NCBI GenBank assembly: GCA_024280995.1
Contig: JAMXLM010000015.1
Span: forward strand, 1-64,000
Direction of reading: 5' to 3'
Length of the DNA: 64,000 bases
Source of the DNA: Candidatus Dormiibacterota bacterium
GTDB lineage: Bacteria; Chloroflexota; Dormibacteria; Dormibacterales; Dormibacteraceae
The translations under genes were made by a program, and so were the position numbers. Every line of letters begins with the position of its first letter. The stretch's first letter is position 1. Of the stretch, positions 22,768 to 32,283 are shown in pieces. The notes beneath the pieces were generated by a model that ran no database searches, was not told where the DNA came from, and saw nothing but the letters and a program-made list of their open reading frames with translations.

Positions 22768-25275
22768 GTGTTCGCACGCTGGGGTCGATTCGTCTACCGA
22801 TTCCGCTGGGCGGTGCTCGTAGGTTCGGGCGCGCTCCTCGGACTCTCGCTCGTCTCGGTGCTCATGGGCGGCCAGCTGACCAGCGGCGGTCCCCTCCGCA
22901 GCAACCTCGAATCACAACAGGCGAACCAGCTGATCAACCAGGAGCTCGGCTCCGGCAACACGTCGACGACGTCGACGTTCGACCTCATCTTCCGGAGTGG
23001 CACGCTGTCGGTCAGCGACCAGGGCTTTCAAGACGCGGTGACGGCTGCCCTGCAGCCCATCCAGTCGGACTCCCGCGTCGTGAAGATCACCACCCCTTAC
23101 AGCGTCAACAACCCGGCCGCGGCCCAGGCGCTCACGTCCAGGGACGGGCACTCGGCGCTCGTCCTGGTGGAGATCAACGCGACGGGACAGGATGCATGGC
23201 CCGTGTACAACGACCTTCGGGCCAGGGTCCAGTCGTCGAGCCTTCAGATCTGGGGCACCGGCTTCCTGCCGATCAACCAGGCCTTCAACAAGACTCTCGA
23301 GAGCGACCTGCAGCGCGCCGAAACCGTGACCCTGCCGGTGACGCTGATCCTGCTGATCATCATCTTCGCGTCCGTCATCGCGGCCGGCCTGCCCCTGGGC
23401 GTCGGCATCCTGACCATCGTCGGTGGCGTCGGCGGCACGCTCTTCCTCAACCGCTTCACCGACGTTTCGCAGTACGCGATCAACATCGTCACGCTGATCG
23501 GACTCGGCGTCTCGATCGACTACTCGCTCTTCATCGTCAACCGCTTCCGCGACGAGCTCGCCGCCGGCAAGTCCCGCGAGGAGGCCATCGCAACGAGCAT
23601 GGCTACCGCCGGCCGCGCGATCACCTTCTCCGGTCTGACCGTCGCGGTCGGCCTGTCGGCGATGCTGTTCTTCCAGGGCACGTTCATGGCCTCGATGGGT
23701 GCCGCCGGCGCGATCGTGGTCGGCATCGCCGTCCTCTACGCGCTGACCTTCCTCCCCGCGATCCTCTCGGTGGTCGGGCCGGCGGTCAGCTGGCGGGCAA
23801 AGTCGAATCGAGCGCAGGTGGCTTTCTGGACCCTCGCCGCTGTCCCGGCCGTCCTCGCCGCGGCTGCGTTTGGTGTTACCCGCCTGACGGACGTCGCGAC
23901 GAAGTACCAGACCCCCATCAACGGCGCGTCGCTTGTCTCCGCGTTTCTGGCGGTGATGTTCGCGCTCATCGCGTTTCAGGGATGGCGGGCGCGCCGTCAG
24001 ACCGCGGCCGGCAACCGGCGCGGGTTCTGGGCGGGCCTCGCCAACTGGGTGATGAGGCGGCCAATCGTCGTCCTGGTGCCGACCGTAGCCTTCCTCGTCG
24101 TCGCGTCGACGCCGTTCTTCGGCATTCGACTCGCCAATGGCAACGTCGACATGCTGCCGAGCCACATCGAGTCGCGGCAGGGCTACGACCGCCTGGTCGC
24201 GGACTTCCCGGGCCAGGACGAGACGACCTACAACATCGTCCTCAACTACCCGGACGGCCAGCCGCTGACGTCGAGCCGCATCGCCGACCAGTACGCGCTG
24301 ACGCGGCGCATCGCGCAGATCCCCGGCATCCTGCGCATTCAGTCGATCTACAACCTCGACCAGACGACTACCCTCGAGCAGTACCAGGCGCTGTACACCG
24401 GCGACCCCAACAACCTGCCCGCTGAGGTGCGGCAGGCGATGGCGACCTCGGTCGGCAAGCACATCGTCGTCATCGACGCGACTACCAACGCCAATCCGAG
24501 CTCCGACGAGGCGCGCAACATCCTGAAGTCCATCCGGGCGGACCAGGGCGCGAGCGGCGCCAAGATGCTGGTCACCGGCGACACAGCGATCGACGTCGAC
24601 GTGATCAAGTTCATCTACGACCAGGTGCCGCTGGCGGTCGCAACCGTGGTCGTCCTGACCTACATCCTGCTGTTCCTGCTGACAGGCTCGGTCGTGCTGC
24701 CGCTGAAGGCCGTGATCCTGAACTTCCTCTCCATCGGCGCCTCGTTCGGTGCGCTGGTCTTCATCTTCCAGCAGGGCCACTTCTCGAACATCCTCGGCTT
24801 CACGCCACAATCCCTCGACCCGAGCATCCCGGTGATCCTGTTCTCGATCGTGTTCGGACTTTCGATGGACTACGAGGTCCTGCTCGTGAGCCGAATGCAC
24901 GAGGAGTACGTGCGCCTGGGCGACAACACACGCGCGGTGGCGAGCGGCCTCGAGCGCACCGGCCGGCTGATCACCGGCGCGGCGGCGATCATGTTCGCGG
25001 TGTTCATGGCTTTCGGTCTCGCCGAGGTCGTGATCATCAAGGCGATCGGCATCGGGCTCGCGATCGCGGTCGCGATCGACGCGACGATCGTGCGCAGCCT
25101 CGTGGTTCCGGCGGTGATGAGGCTGCTGGGCGACGCCAACTGGTGGGCGCCGAAGCCGCTGCGCTGGCTCTACGAGCGAATCGGGATCGGAGACCTGGGG
25201 GTCAAGCCCGAGCTCAACGGCCACTCGGCCGTGGACCTGCCCGCCGTCAAGACCGCCGAGGAAGTCGCAGTCTAG
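22768..25275 (+). CDS. MMPL family RND transporter
   Basis: An 835-residue RND-superfamily membrane protein with two similar halves. Each half has one N-terminal helix, a large extracytoplasmic loop (about 35-180 and 450-610), and a five- to six-helix bundle. The proton-relay region of the first half includes LIGLGVSIDYSLFIVNRFRD, and the second has VFGLSMDYEVLLVSRMHEEY, both characteristic of MMPL proteins that export lipids or hydrophobic compounds. GTG start with GGGAGGAAG about 9 nt upstream. Co-operonic with the TetR regulator. The final 40 residues are a soluble tail. Substrate unknown. Confidence 0.95.
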   Translation: MFARWGRFVYRFRWAVLVGSGALLGLSLVSVLMGGQLTSGGPLRSNLESQQANQLINQELGSGNTSTTSTFDLIFRSGTLSVSDQGFQDAVTAALQPIQSDSRVVKITTPYSVNNPAAAQALTSRDGHSALVLVEINATGQDAWPVYNDLRARVQSSSLQIWGTGFLPINQAFNKTLESDLQRAETVTLPVTLILLIIIFASVIAAGLPLGVGILTIVGGVGGTLFLNRFTDVSQYAINIVTLIGLGVSIDYSLFIVNRFRDELAAGKSREEAIATSMATAGRAITFSGLTVAVGLSAMLFFQGTFMASMGAAGAIVVGIAVLYALTFLPAILSVVGPAVSWRAKSNRAQVAFWTLAAVPAVLAAAAFGVTRLTDVATKYQTPINGASLVSAFLAVMFALIAFQGWRARRQTAAGNRRGFWAGLANWVMRRPIVVLVPTVAFLVVASTPFFGIRLANGNVDMLPSHIESRQGYDRLVADFPGQDETTYNIVLNYPDGQPLTSSRIADQYALTRRIAQIPGILRIQSIYNLDQTTTLEQYQALYTGDPNNLPAEVRQAMATSVGKHIVVIDATTNANPSSDEARNILKSIRADQGASGAKMLVTGDTAIDVDVIKFIYDQVPLAVATVVVLTYILLFLLTGSVVLPLKAVILNFLSIGASFGALVFIFQQGHFSNILGFTPQSLDPSIPVILFSIVFGLSMDYEVLLVSRMHEEYVRLGDNTRAVASGLERTGRLITGAAAIMFAVFMAFGLAEVVIIKAIGIGLAIAVAIDATIVRSLVVPAVMRLLGDANWWAPKPLRWLYERIGIGDLGVKPELNGHSAVDLPAVKTAEEVAV

Positions 25276-25286
25276 TCAAGCATCCA

Positions 25287-25350
25287 GTGGGCCGTTTGGA
25301 TCCAAACGGCCCACTTCCACTCTCCGGAACGGGCCATTTGGATCCAAACG
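25287..25350. repeat. Perfect 28-bp palindrome and a second partial copy
   Basis: At 25287-25314 a loopless perfect palindrome has half-site GTGGGCCGTTTGGA. A second copy at 25330-25350 keeps GGGCCATTTGGATCCAAACG but is only partly symmetrical. They lie after the MMPL stop and before the dnaG promoter. The core CGTTT-S-GATC-S-AAACG equals that at 11569-11588, so this is a family of extragenic palindromes, here placed like a terminator. Confidence 0.7.
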
Positions 25351-25406
25351 CACCCGCCCCATAAAGAGAACCCCAGCCGTGCCGGAGTTCGCCGCACAAT
25401 AGCGTC

Positions 25407-27170
25407 GTGCCCAGCCCCACCCAAACGTCCGATGACGCCTTCGCGGAGGTCAAGGCCAAGGTCGACCTGGTGAAGGTCGTTTCCGAGCACGTCCGCCTGA
25501 CCAAGCGCAACCGCGATTACTGGGGCCTGTGCCCGTTCCACCAGGAGGACAGCCCGAGCTTCCATGTGAATCCACAGCGCCAGTCCTGGTACTGCTTCGG
25601 CTGCGAGCGCAAAGGCGACGTCTTCACCTTCGTCGAGCTCATCGAGAAGACCGACAAGCGCGGGGCCCTGCAGATGCTCGCCGAGCGCGCCGGCGTCGAG
25701 CTCAAGAAGCTGACGCCCGACCAGAAAGAGCGTGCCGACCTTCGCAAGCGAATCCTCGACATGCTCAAGCTCGCGGCGCAGTACTACGAGTACGTCTTGT
25801 GGAAAACCCCGGCCGGCGAGCCCGGCCGCAAGCTGCTCGAGTCGAGGCGAGTGAGCGAGGAGACGGCGCGGCGGTTCCAGCTCGGCTACGCGCCCGCGGG
25901 CCGCGGCTTCGCCGAGTACCTGCGGGCGAAGAAGCGCTCACTCCTCGACGCTCAAGAGGCGGGCCTGATGCGCCGCGACGGCACCGACTTCTTCGCCGAG
26001 CGGCTCGTGATCCCGATACGCGACGAGCGCGGGCAGACGCTGGCCTTCACCGCCCGCACGGTGCGGCAGGACGAGCAGCGCAAGTACATAAACTCGCCCG
26101 AAACCCCCGCCTACATAAAAGGAAGAGTGGTCTACGGGCTTGATCTGGCCCGGGACGAGATCGCCCGGCGTGGTCACGCCGTGGTGATGGAGGGCCAGTT
26201 CGACGTCATCACCGCCCATCAGTTCGCCGTCGTCAACGCGGTCGCAAGCTCCGGCACCGCCCTCACCGAAGACCAGGTCCGCCTGCTCAAGCGCTTCACC
26301 GACGAGCTCCTGCTGGTCTTCGACTCCGACCGGGCCGGTCGCGAGGCAACTCGCAAAGCGGCCGTGCTGGCTGCCGGGCAGGGTCTGCGGACACGCGTCG
26401 TGACCGTGCCCGGCGCCAAGGATCCTGACGAGTTCCTGCGAAGCGCAGGACCTGACGCCCAGGCGCGTTGGGATGAGCTTGTGGCCAAGGCGCCGTCCGG
26501 GTTCGAGGCGGGAATGGAGGAAGACTCCGCCGGGCTCAACCCCAGCAAGCCCAACCAGGTCGAGCTCGTCGCGGGCCGGCTGCGGACTTGGATCCGGCAG
26601 TTTCCCGCGGCCATGCACGAGAGCTACGCCGAGGCGGCCGAGCGCCACACCGGAATCTCACGCCACCTCTTGCTGGAAGATCCTGAAACCAGGCCGGCCC
26701 CACAGCGGCCGCCGAACGGCGCCGCCCATCGGGCGCCCGCTCGCAAGCTCACCGCCAGCGCCTATCTGGTTCAGCTGCTGGCGGTCAGGCCGAGCGCATT
26801 CGACCGCGTCTCGACCAGGATCACCGCCGCGGAGCTGGATCCAGACGATCGCCCTGTTTTCATCCGTATGCTGGGGAGCTACGAGCGCGGCGGCCCGACC
26901 GGGCTCGAGGCCGACGTGGCCGGGTATCCCTCAGAGGAGCAGGACCTGATCAGACGCGCGTGGGCGGCCCCGCCGCCGAATGTTGACGACGAGGTGGCAG
27001 TTGAACTTGCGGACCGAATCCGCCTGGAGCACATGAAGGGTATGCACAGTGGGATAATCCGCGAACTATCCGAGGCCGAAAGAGGCACGGATTCTGAGAG
27101 GGTGGTGCGGTTGGAAGCCGAAGCCAGGGAGCTCGCCCGTGCCATCCGCGAAATGGAAAGGAGAGGTTAG
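25407..27170 (+). CDS. dnaG: DNA primase
   Basis: A 587-residue primase that makes RNA primers at the replication fork. The N-terminal CHC2 zinc finger has Cys 42, His 45, Cys 63 and Cys 66 ([28 protein letters not shown]). The catalytic core has [20 protein letters not shown], the Toprim motif [13 protein letters not shown] near residue 260, and [17 protein letters not shown] with the metal-binding DxD. The C-terminal DnaB-binding region (about 460-587) is less conserved. GTG start with CACAAT 6 nt upstream, so probably leaderless. It is followed after 14 bp by rpoD, a macromolecular-synthesis-operon arrangement without rpsU. Confidence 0.97.
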   Translation: MPSPTQTSDDAFAEVKAKVDLVKVVSEHVRLTKRNRDYWGLCPFHQEDSPSFHVNPQRQSWYCFGCERKGDVFTFVELIEKTDKRGALQMLAERAGVELKKLTPDQKERADLRKRILDMLKLAAQYYEYVLWKTPAGEPGRKLLESRRVSEETARRFQLGYAPAGRGFAEYLRAKKRSLLDAQEAGLMRRDGTDFFAERLVIPIRDERGQTLAFTARTVRQDEQRKYINSPETPAYIKGRVVYGLDLARDEIARRGHAVVMEGQFDVITAHQFAVVNAVASSGTALTEDQVRLLKRFTDELLLVFDSDRAGREATRKAAVLAAGQGLRTRVVTVPGAKDPDEFLRSAGPDAQARWDELVAKAPSGFEAGMEEDSAGLNPSKPNQVELVAGRLRTWIRQFPAAMHESYAEAAERHTGISRHLLLEDPETRPAPQRPPNGAAHRAPARKLTASAYLVQLLAVRPSAFDRVSTRITAAELDPDDRPVFIRMLGSYERGGPTGLEADVAGYPSEEQDLIRRAWAAPPPNVDDEVAVELADRIRLEHMKGMHSGIIRELSEAERGTDSERVVRLEAEARELARAIREMERRG

Positions 27171-27184
27171 ACATCGCGCGCGCA

Positions 27185-28786
27185 ATGAAGGCAGCAGCAG
27201 CAAAGGCAAAGCCGGCCGTCAAGGCGACCACCGCCAAGGCCCCTGTCAAGACGGCCGTGATCAAGCAGATGCCGGCGCCAAAGCCTGAGGTCGTCAAGGC
27301 GCCCTCCACGCCTGTCGCCGTCGCCGTGGCCGCGGCGCCAACCAACAACAAGCCTGCCGCCGTCAAGACCGCCAAAGCCGGCAAGGCCGGCGACAAGCCG
27401 GAGCAGAAGTTCGAAGACGAGCTGATGGCCGTCGCCGAGCAGCTCATCATCAAAGGCAAAGAGCAGGGCTACCTGACCCCGGACGACATCCTCCAGGGCT
27501 TCCCCGAGATCGACGCCGAGCCAGACCAGATCTTCCGCATCTTCGCCGCGTTCAAAGAGATCGGGATCGAGGTCACCGACGGCGAGAAGGACTTCGAGGA
27601 GGTCGAGCAGATCGACGACGAGATGCTGCTCGACATCGAGATGATGGACTCGGTCTCGCTCGACGACCCGGTCCGGATGTACCTGAAGGAGATCGGCCGC
27701 GTCTCGCTGCTGACCGCCAACGACGAGGTCGAGCTGGCGCAGGCGATCGAGGCCAAGCCGCTGCACGACGCCATGAAGGCGCTGAGCGTGATCGAGGAGG
27801 TCGATGGCCGGCAGCGGTCCGTCGACGAGCTCCTGCCCGAGGTCATCGAGCGTCTCGCCACGGTCAAGCGCAAGGGCCAGCAGCAGCACATCGCGATGGA
27901 GCTCATCGGGCTGGGCGAGCTGGACAAGCTGCCGTCGCTGTCCGACGCCGCCGCCGCGGAGCGCCGCAGGCTTACCAACGGGGTCAAGCCGCGCATCCGC
28001 GCCGAGTCGCTCGAGCAGTACCGGATCGCCCGCTACCGCCTGACCGAGCGCTACGAGCGCGCGTACGAGGCCAAGCAGCGATTGACCGAGGCCAACCTTC
28101 GGTTGGTGGTGTCGATCGCCAAGAAGTACATCGGCCGCGGCATGTCGTTCCTGGACCTGATCCAGGAAGGCAACATGGGCCTGATCCGGGCGGTCGAGAA
28201 GTTCGACTACCACAAGGGCTACAAGTTCTCGACCTACGCCACGTGGTGGATCCGCCAGGCCATCACCCGGGCGATCGCCGACCAGGCGAGGACGATCCGT
28301 ATTCCGGTGCACATGGTCGAGACGATCAACAAGCTCGTCCGTGTGTCGCGCCGGCTGCTGCAGGAGCTGGGCCGGGAGCCGTCGGACGACGAGATCGGCG
28401 AGGAGATGGGGATCACGCCCGAGAAGGTGCGCGAGATCGTGAAGGTCTCGCAGGATCCGGTCTCGCTCGAGACGCCGATCGGCGAGGAGGAGGACTCGCA
28501 CCTCGGCGACTTCGTCGAGGACCGCGAGGCCGTCTCACCGTCTGACGCCGCCTCGCTGACGATGCTGCATTCCGAGGTCGAGGACGTGCTGGACACCCTG
28601 ACTCCCCGTGAGCGGCGCGTGCTGCAGCTGCGGTTCGGGCTGATCGACGGCCACCAGCGCACGCTCGAAGAGGTGGGGAAGAGGTTCGGGGTGACCAGGG
28701 AGCGGATCCGGCAGATCGAGGCGAAGGCGCTGCGCAAGCTCCGCCACCCGTCGCGGTCGAAGAAGCTGCGCGACTACCTCGAATAA
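27185..28786 (+). CDS. rpoD: Primary RNA polymerase sigma factor (sigma-70/SigA)
   Basis: A 533-residue principal sigma factor. The first 75 residues are an Ala/Lys/Pro-rich low-complexity extension ([18 protein letters not shown]). Then come a region 1.1-like domain (about 76-150), region 1.2 with [18 protein letters not shown], region 2 with [20 protein letters not shown] then [17 protein letters not shown], region 3, and region 4.2 with [20 protein letters not shown]. The basic N-terminal extension is of the kind found in high-GC Terrabacteria sigma factors. Transcribed with dnaG. It directs housekeeping transcription; many start codons in this window have -10-like hexamers for it 6-10 nt upstream. 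Confidence 0.97.
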   Translation: MKAAAAKAKPAVKATTAKAPVKTAVIKQMPAPKPEVVKAPSTPVAVAVAAAPTNNKPAAVKTAKAGKAGDKPEQKFEDELMAVAEQLIIKGKEQGYLTPDDILQGFPEIDAEPDQIFRIFAAFKEIGIEVTDGEKDFEEVEQIDDEMLLDIEMMDSVSLDDPVRMYLKEIGRVSLLTANDEVELAQAIEAKPLHDAMKALSVIEEVDGRQRSVDELLPEVIERLATVKRKGQQQHIAMELIGLGELDKLPSLSDAAAAERRRLTNGVKPRIRAESLEQYRIARYRLTERYERAYEAKQRLTEANLRLVVSIAKKYIGRGMSFLDLIQEGNMGLIRAVEKFDYHKGYKFSTYATWWIRQAITRAIADQARTIRIPVHMVETINKLVRVSRRLLQELGREPSDDEIGEEMGITPEKVREIVKVSQDPVSLETPIGEEEDSHLGDFVEDREAVSPSDAASLTMLHSEVEDVLDTLTPRERRVLQLRFGLIDGHQRTLEEVGKRFGVTRERIRQIEAKALRKLRHPSRSKKLRDYLE

Positions 28787-28850
28787 ACGCCATTCGGGCA
28801 CAAAAGGCGTCGATTCCCGCCTGAACCCGTGCATTAGGGCACGAATGGCG
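28787..28850. repeat. Short inverted and direct repeats after rpoD
   Basis: CGCCATTCG at 28789-28797 and CGAATGGCG at 28842-28850 form an inverted repeat. On the minus strand two 19-bp units of the form CGCC-W-TT-Y-GTGCCC-K-AATG lie in tandem within it. The stretch may end dnaG-rpoD transcription, but there is no T-tract and the role is unproven. Confidence 0.4.
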
Positions 28851-28913
28851 CACCAACTCGGAGAGAGCTGAAACCAAACCCGCCTCGCCGGCGTCTTTAG
28901 GGCGAGGATCTTT

Positions 28914-29414
28914 GTGCAGCAGACAGCCTCGATGAGCGCGGAACGTGCCCGAGATGCGGACTTCGACGATCTCGTCGGGCCCCACCTCGAGGCCGGTTAT
29001 CGCACCGCCCTCGCCATCCTTCGCGATCCCGACGAGGCCCATGACGCCGTGCAGGAGGCAGCCTTCAAAGCCTGGCGCCGGATCGGGCAGCTGAACGAGG
29101 CGACCTCCTCGCGCGCCTGGTTCCTCGCGATCGTCGCCAACCAGTGCCGGAGCACCCGCCGCGGCCGCTGGTGGAACGTGATCCGCCTGCCGCAGGTGGA
29201 TCAGACCGGCCCGGACGTCGACTCGACCCGCACCGACATCGAGCGAGCCCTGGCCAAGCTGGGGACCGACGATCGCCTGGCGCTGTTTCTGCACTTCTAC
29301 CTCGACCTGCCACTCGATGAGGTCGGCACCGTGCTCGGCCTGAGCGCCGCCGGAGCCAAGACCCGCGTGTACCGAGCCGCCAAGAAGCTGCGGCCTGACC
29401 TGGAGATGAGCTGA
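28914..29414 (+). CDS. ECF-type RNA polymerase sigma factor
   Basis: A 166-residue extracytoplasmic-function sigma factor. Region 2 (about 14-80) includes DPDEAHDAVQEAAFKAWRRI, the core-binding and -10 recognition part, and region 4 (about 105-160) includes LPLDEVGTVLGLSAAGAKTR then VYRAAKKLRPDL. GTG at 28914 is the longest start, and an ATG six codons downstream is an alternative. Its stop overlaps the start of the next gene, a membrane protein with the layout of an anti-sigma factor, so this is very likely a signal-responsive sigma/anti-sigma pair. Target promoters were not identified. Confidence 0.93.
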   Translation: MQQTASMSAERARDADFDDLVGPHLEAGYRTALAILRDPDEAHDAVQEAAFKAWRRIGQLNEATSSRAWFLAIVANQCRSTRRGRWWNVIRLPQVDQTGPDVDSTRTDIERALAKLGTDDRLALFLHFYLDLPLDEVGTVLGLSAAGAKTRVYRAAKKLRPDLEMS

Positions 29415-30649
29415 TGGACGACCTGCGCAACGACATTCGCGCCGCCTTCGAGAGGGAGCAGGCGAAGTTTCCGCCGGTGGGCGACCTGCGGCCGCGCCTG
29501 GTGCGGGACGCCGCGGCGCAGCCACGGACGCGGCCCAACTTCCAGTGGCTCGCGGTGGCCGCCGCGCTGATGATCGGTGTGCTGGTCGTGGTCGGTTTGA
29601 TGTCGTCGCGGGCGACCAACCGCGGGACCGTGGCGCCTCCGAAGCCCTCGCCGACGGCGGTGAGCGACTACGGGACGCCTCCTGCCGGCGTCCCCCTGGT
29701 CTACGTCGGCGATATTCGCCACCCAGGTTGGTACATCGGTTTCGACTGGAGCGGCAAGCCCCGAGGCACGATCAAGCTCACGCAACCGCTCGACCCGAAT
29801 TCCGCGCTCGTACAGGCGTCTGATGGCCAGGCCTTCTTGGTCAGCCCACAGTCCGGCAAGGGCGGCGCGGGCCAGTTCCTCGATCGCCTGGGAGCGCCGA
29901 CGACATCGGTGGACGGGAACCTGCTTGGAATCTGGGCCGACGACTCGCGCCACTTCTGCGCCGTCGTCTACGACTTCAACCAGCGGTCCTACACGATCGT
30001 CGTGGCCGGCCCGAACGTCGCCACCCGCACCGTCGGCGTGGTCGCACGCGACACGAGCGTCGCTCAGACCGGGGTCAGCCTCGCGTCCTGCAGCATCCAG
30101 AACGACCGGGCCGTCGCAGTGCGCACGATCATCAACTACCCGAGCGAGATGTGGGTCGTCCAGCTCTCGACCGGAAAGACATTGATCCACCGCACCTTCG
30201 ATCCGTGCCTCTGCCTCTCAAGCGTCACCGCCAGCGCTGATGGCACGCTCATCGCCGAGAACTCGCCGGCGTCGGTGGCCCAGTCGGGCAAATCGCTTTC
30301 CACCGACGTGCGGAGGCTGTCGGATGGCAAGGTCATCACCACGATGACGCCAACGATCGGAGTGCTGGCATTCAGCAGCGACGACTCGTCGGCTCTCGTC
30401 ACCCTGTCACCGTGGATCAACGGCCGCGCGGTCCAACTGGCGGTCGTGGACCTGGCCACCGGCAGGATCGTGTGGCAGTCAGACAGCACCCAGGAACTGG
30501 CCGGCTACGCCGTCGAGCCGGCAGGCTCGGGCTTTGCGATCCAGTTCACACACGACGACCAGGTTCCCCATCCCTTCGTGAGCGTCGTCATGGTCGACGG
30601 CACGGGCAAGGCGATAGCCATACCGGGAACCATCTTCGACCGCCCTTAA
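29414..30649 (+). CDS. Probable membrane-anchored anti-sigma factor
   Basis: A 411-residue protein with a short cytoplasmic N-terminus (about 1-45, DLRNDIRAAFEREQAKF), a single membrane helix (FQWLAVAAALMIGVLVVVGL, about 45-64) and a large extracytoplasmic domain of about 340 residues. The outer domain repeats blade-like segments (LTQPLDPNSALVQASDGQAF, VQLAVVDLATGRIVWQSDST) that suggest a beta-propeller sensor. It overlaps the ECF sigma stop by 1 bp. The N-terminus lacks a zinc-binding HxxxCxxC motif, so if it binds the sigma factor it does so through a zinc-free domain. The assignment is by topology and context. Confidence 0.75.
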   Translation: MDDLRNDIRAAFEREQAKFPPVGDLRPRLVRDAAAQPRTRPNFQWLAVAAALMIGVLVVVGLMSSRATNRGTVAPPKPSPTAVSDYGTPPAGVPLVYVGDIRHPGWYIGFDWSGKPRGTIKLTQPLDPNSALVQASDGQAFLVSPQSGKGGAGQFLDRLGAPTTSVDGNLLGIWADDSRHFCAVVYDFNQRSYTIVVAGPNVATRTVGVVARDTSVAQTGVSLASCSIQNDRAVAVRTIINYPSEMWVVQLSTGKTLIHRTFDPCLCLSSVTASADGTLIAENSPASVAQSGKSLSTDVRRLSDGKVITTMTPTIGVLAFSSDDSSALVTLSPWINGRAVQLAVVDLATGRIVWQSDSTQELAGYAVEPAGSGFAIQFTHDDQVPHPFVSVVMVDGTGKAIAIPGTIFDRP

Positions 30650-30673
30650 CCGTTTCGCCCGACAATTACTGCC

Positions 30674-31333
30674 GTGCCGGTCATCACGATCGGGCGGCAG
30701 TACGGGGCGGGGGGAGCCACCGTCGGCCAGATGCTGGCCACCCGGCTCGGCTACGACTTTCTCGACTCCAAGATCATCGACGAGGTCGGCAGCCGCCTCC
30801 AGCTCCCCAAGGAGGAGGTGGAAGCCGAGGACGAGCAGCCCGGTTCGCTCCTGGCCCGCCTGCTGGTCGCGCTCGGCAGCGCCAGCACCGAGCCCCTGAT
30901 CCCGGCCGAGGCCGGCAGCGCGTGGACCCCACCGAACGCGGCGCCCGCCTTCGACACGCGGAAGGCGGTGCTCCAGATCACCCAGCACGTCATCCAGGAG
31001 GCGGCCCGCGCCGGCAACGTCGTGATCGTCGGCCGCGGCGGGGCGTACATCCTCCGCGACGACCCCGACGCGCTTCACGTCTTCCTCCGGGCACCCGAGT
31101 CAGTCCGGGTCAAGGCGGCGATGCAGCGCCAGAAGATCGCCTCGGAAGAAGAGGCGAAGAAGAAGCTGAAGCAAACCGAGGAGAACTGGACCTCCTACAT
31201 CCGCCAGGTCTACGGCCACGACCGCACCCACCCGGCGCACTACGACATGGTCCTGGACACCGGCCGGCTCGGGTACGACGCCACCGTCGAAGCGATCCTG
31301 GCAGCGCTGAAGTCCCGCAAGCCGATAACCTAG
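30674..31333 (+). CDS. Cytidylate kinase-like family protein
   Basis: A 219-residue P-loop kinase of the Cytidylate_kin2 group. The N-terminus PVITIGRQYGAGGATVGQML is a P-loop variant typical of that family (GRQxGxGG), followed by the FLDSKIIDEVGSRL segment. VVIVGRGGAYILRDDPDALH near residue 115 and the charged SEEEAKKKLKQTEENWTSYI are the NMP-binding and lid regions. It may phosphorylate a nucleoside monophosphate, but this subfamily is not biochemically uniform, so cmk activity is not claimed. GACAAT 7 nt before the GTG suggests a leaderless message. Hypothetical genes follow closely on the same strand. Confidence 0.88.
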   Translation: MPVITIGRQYGAGGATVGQMLATRLGYDFLDSKIIDEVGSRLQLPKEEVEAEDEQPGSLLARLLVALGSASTEPLIPAEAGSAWTPPNAAPAFDTRKAVLQITQHVIQEAARAGNVVIVGRGGAYILRDDPDALHVFLRAPESVRVKAAMQRQKIASEEEAKKKLKQTEENWTSYIRQVYGHDRTHPAHYDMVLDTGRLGYDATVEAILAALKSRKPIT

Positions 31334-31340
31334 TCGGCCC

Positions 31341-31652
31341 ATGGCCTACGTCCACTCGTTCGGCTCCCGCACGTCAGGCGTCGACGGCTCCAGCGAGGGC
31401 GGCCGGATCAACACCATCAGCATCCCGGGCGCGCTCGTGATCTACGGCGTGGCGCTTCTTCAGTCGCTGCAGCCGAAAAACCCTAAGACCAAGCTCGGCG
31501 TGGAGCCGGCGCTCGTCGACGGGACGTGGTGCCTGGAGCTCACTTACCAGGGCGACGAGCCGGCGGGCGTGCCCCAGCGGTGGCACGGCCATCAAGTGAT
31601 CCTGAAGCAGGCGGAACCGCCGCCTCCGCCACCCGCACCGCCCCGTGCCTGA
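31341..31652 (+). CDS. Small protein of unknown function
   Basis: A 103-residue protein that I do not recognise. It begins AYVHSFGSRTSGVDGSSEGG, has a hydrophobic middle (ISIPGALVIYGVALLQSLQP) that is too polar-flanked to be a sure membrane helix, and ends in a Pro-rich tail. TAACCT 9 nt before the ATG fits the leaderless pattern. The next small gene starts within its last codons, so the two are probably co-translated. Confidence 0.6.
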   Translation: MAYVHSFGSRTSGVDGSSEGGRINTISIPGALVIYGVALLQSLQPKNPKTKLGVEPALVDGTWCLELTYQGDEPAGVPQRWHGHQVILKQAEPPPPPPAPPRA

Positions 31653-31860
31653 CCGATTCAGCGCGGAAAGCAAGGTGCGCGACGTCGTCTCGACGCTCGG
31701 CGACGCCGGCCGCCAGGCGCTGCGCCGGCACGGCTACGACGTCGGCGAAGGCTTCGTCGACGTCCTGTCCCAGTACCAGTCGCTGGAGCACGCGGCGCGC
31801 TCCGACCGCCTACGCGACCTGGACGGACTGCTCACGGAGCTAAACGGCAAAACGTCATAG
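31645..31860 (+). CDS. Small helical protein of unknown function
   Basis: A 71-residue protein starting with GTG inside the preceding stop region (8-bp overlap). The sequence KVRDVVSTLGDAGRQALRRH followed by GYDVGEGFVDVLSQYQ is predicted all-helical and faintly recalls the short DUF1858/ScdA-N type domain, but the usual Cys is missing. Treated as hypothetical. Its linkage to the previous small gene supports that both are real. Confidence 0.55.
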   Translation: MPDRFSAESKVRDVVSTLGDAGRQALRRHGYDVGEGFVDVLSQYQSLEHAARSDRLRDLDGLLTELNGKTS

Positions 31861-31866
31861 GCCGTA

Positions 31867-31936
31867 GTCCGAAATTTACACAGTCTTGACCTTCACATTT
31901 CCCGAGCAGGTGTGTAAGCTGCAACGAAATTCGGAC
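31867..31936 (+). promoter_or_regulatory. Promoter flanked by an inverted repeat
   Basis: TTCACA (31892-31897), 17 bp, then TAAGCT (31915-31920) form a candidate promoter. It is flanked by the inverted repeat GTCCGAA (31867-31873) and TTCGGAC (31930-31936), placed symmetrically about six helical turns apart. The leader to the GTG at 31969 would be about 40 nt. The repeat could be a looping operator or a long hairpin. Confidence 0.45.
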
Positions 31937-31968
31937 TTCCATCGTTATAGGAATCAAGGACTACGTCA

Positions 31969-32232
31969 GTGCAACGGTCGAAGCTGGAGTCAGACAAGGG
32001 AAAGTGCATCTGTGGCAGGCGCCTGAAAGACGCCGCGATCTACACCTACCGCTCCAGGACTGACCGCTTCCTGTTCCACCGCTGCGAGTGCGGCACCGAG
32101 TGGACCGAGCATCACGTCGACATCGACCCGACCGACCCCGTGACGTCGGACGAGGTCCTCGAGGTCCACAAGCAGCTGGCCACGTTCGAAGGCTCGATCG
32201 CGGAGCTTCTTCCGCCGCACACCCCCGCTTAA
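31969..32232 (+). CDS. Small zinc-ribbon-like protein
   Basis: An 87-residue protein with two CxCG knuckles, KCICGRRL near residue 13 and HRCECGTEW near residue 40, which together could bind one zinc ion, and an acidic C-terminal half. No domain name is claimed. It has its own promoter-like region upstream and an intrinsic terminator downstream (oriented for the opposite gene), so it is probably monocistronic. Possible role as a small regulator or rubredoxin-like adapter, both speculative. Confidence 0.6.
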   Translation: MQRSKLESDKGKCICGRRLKDAAIYTYRSRTDRFLFHRCECGTEWTEHHVDIDPTDPVTSDEVLEVHKQLATFEGSIAELLPPHTPA

Positions 32233-32265
32233 AAAGAAGAGCCCTCCCCGGGCGGAGAGGGCTCT
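32231..32265 (-). terminator. Intrinsic terminator of the phosphoesterase gene
   Basis: A 9-bp stem AGAGCCCTC (32238-32246) / GAGGGCTCT (32257-32265) with a 10-nt loop. On the minus strand it is followed by a T-rich run TTCTTTTT (32231-32238), the classical Rho-independent form. It lies 19 bp past the phosphoesterase stop. Confidence 0.8.
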
Positions 32266-32283
32266 CTCGGTAGCTGAGCCGGG

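Noticed and set aside
22912-25224. 770-codon open frame antisense to the MMPL gene
   Set aside because: It is a GC-driven shadow rich in Arg/Asp/His with no domain, while the plus strand has two full RND halves.
27167-28501. 444-codon open frame antisense to rpoD
   Set aside because: Composition is that of a mirrored sigma-factor gene (Leu/Asp/Arg/His rich), with no motif.
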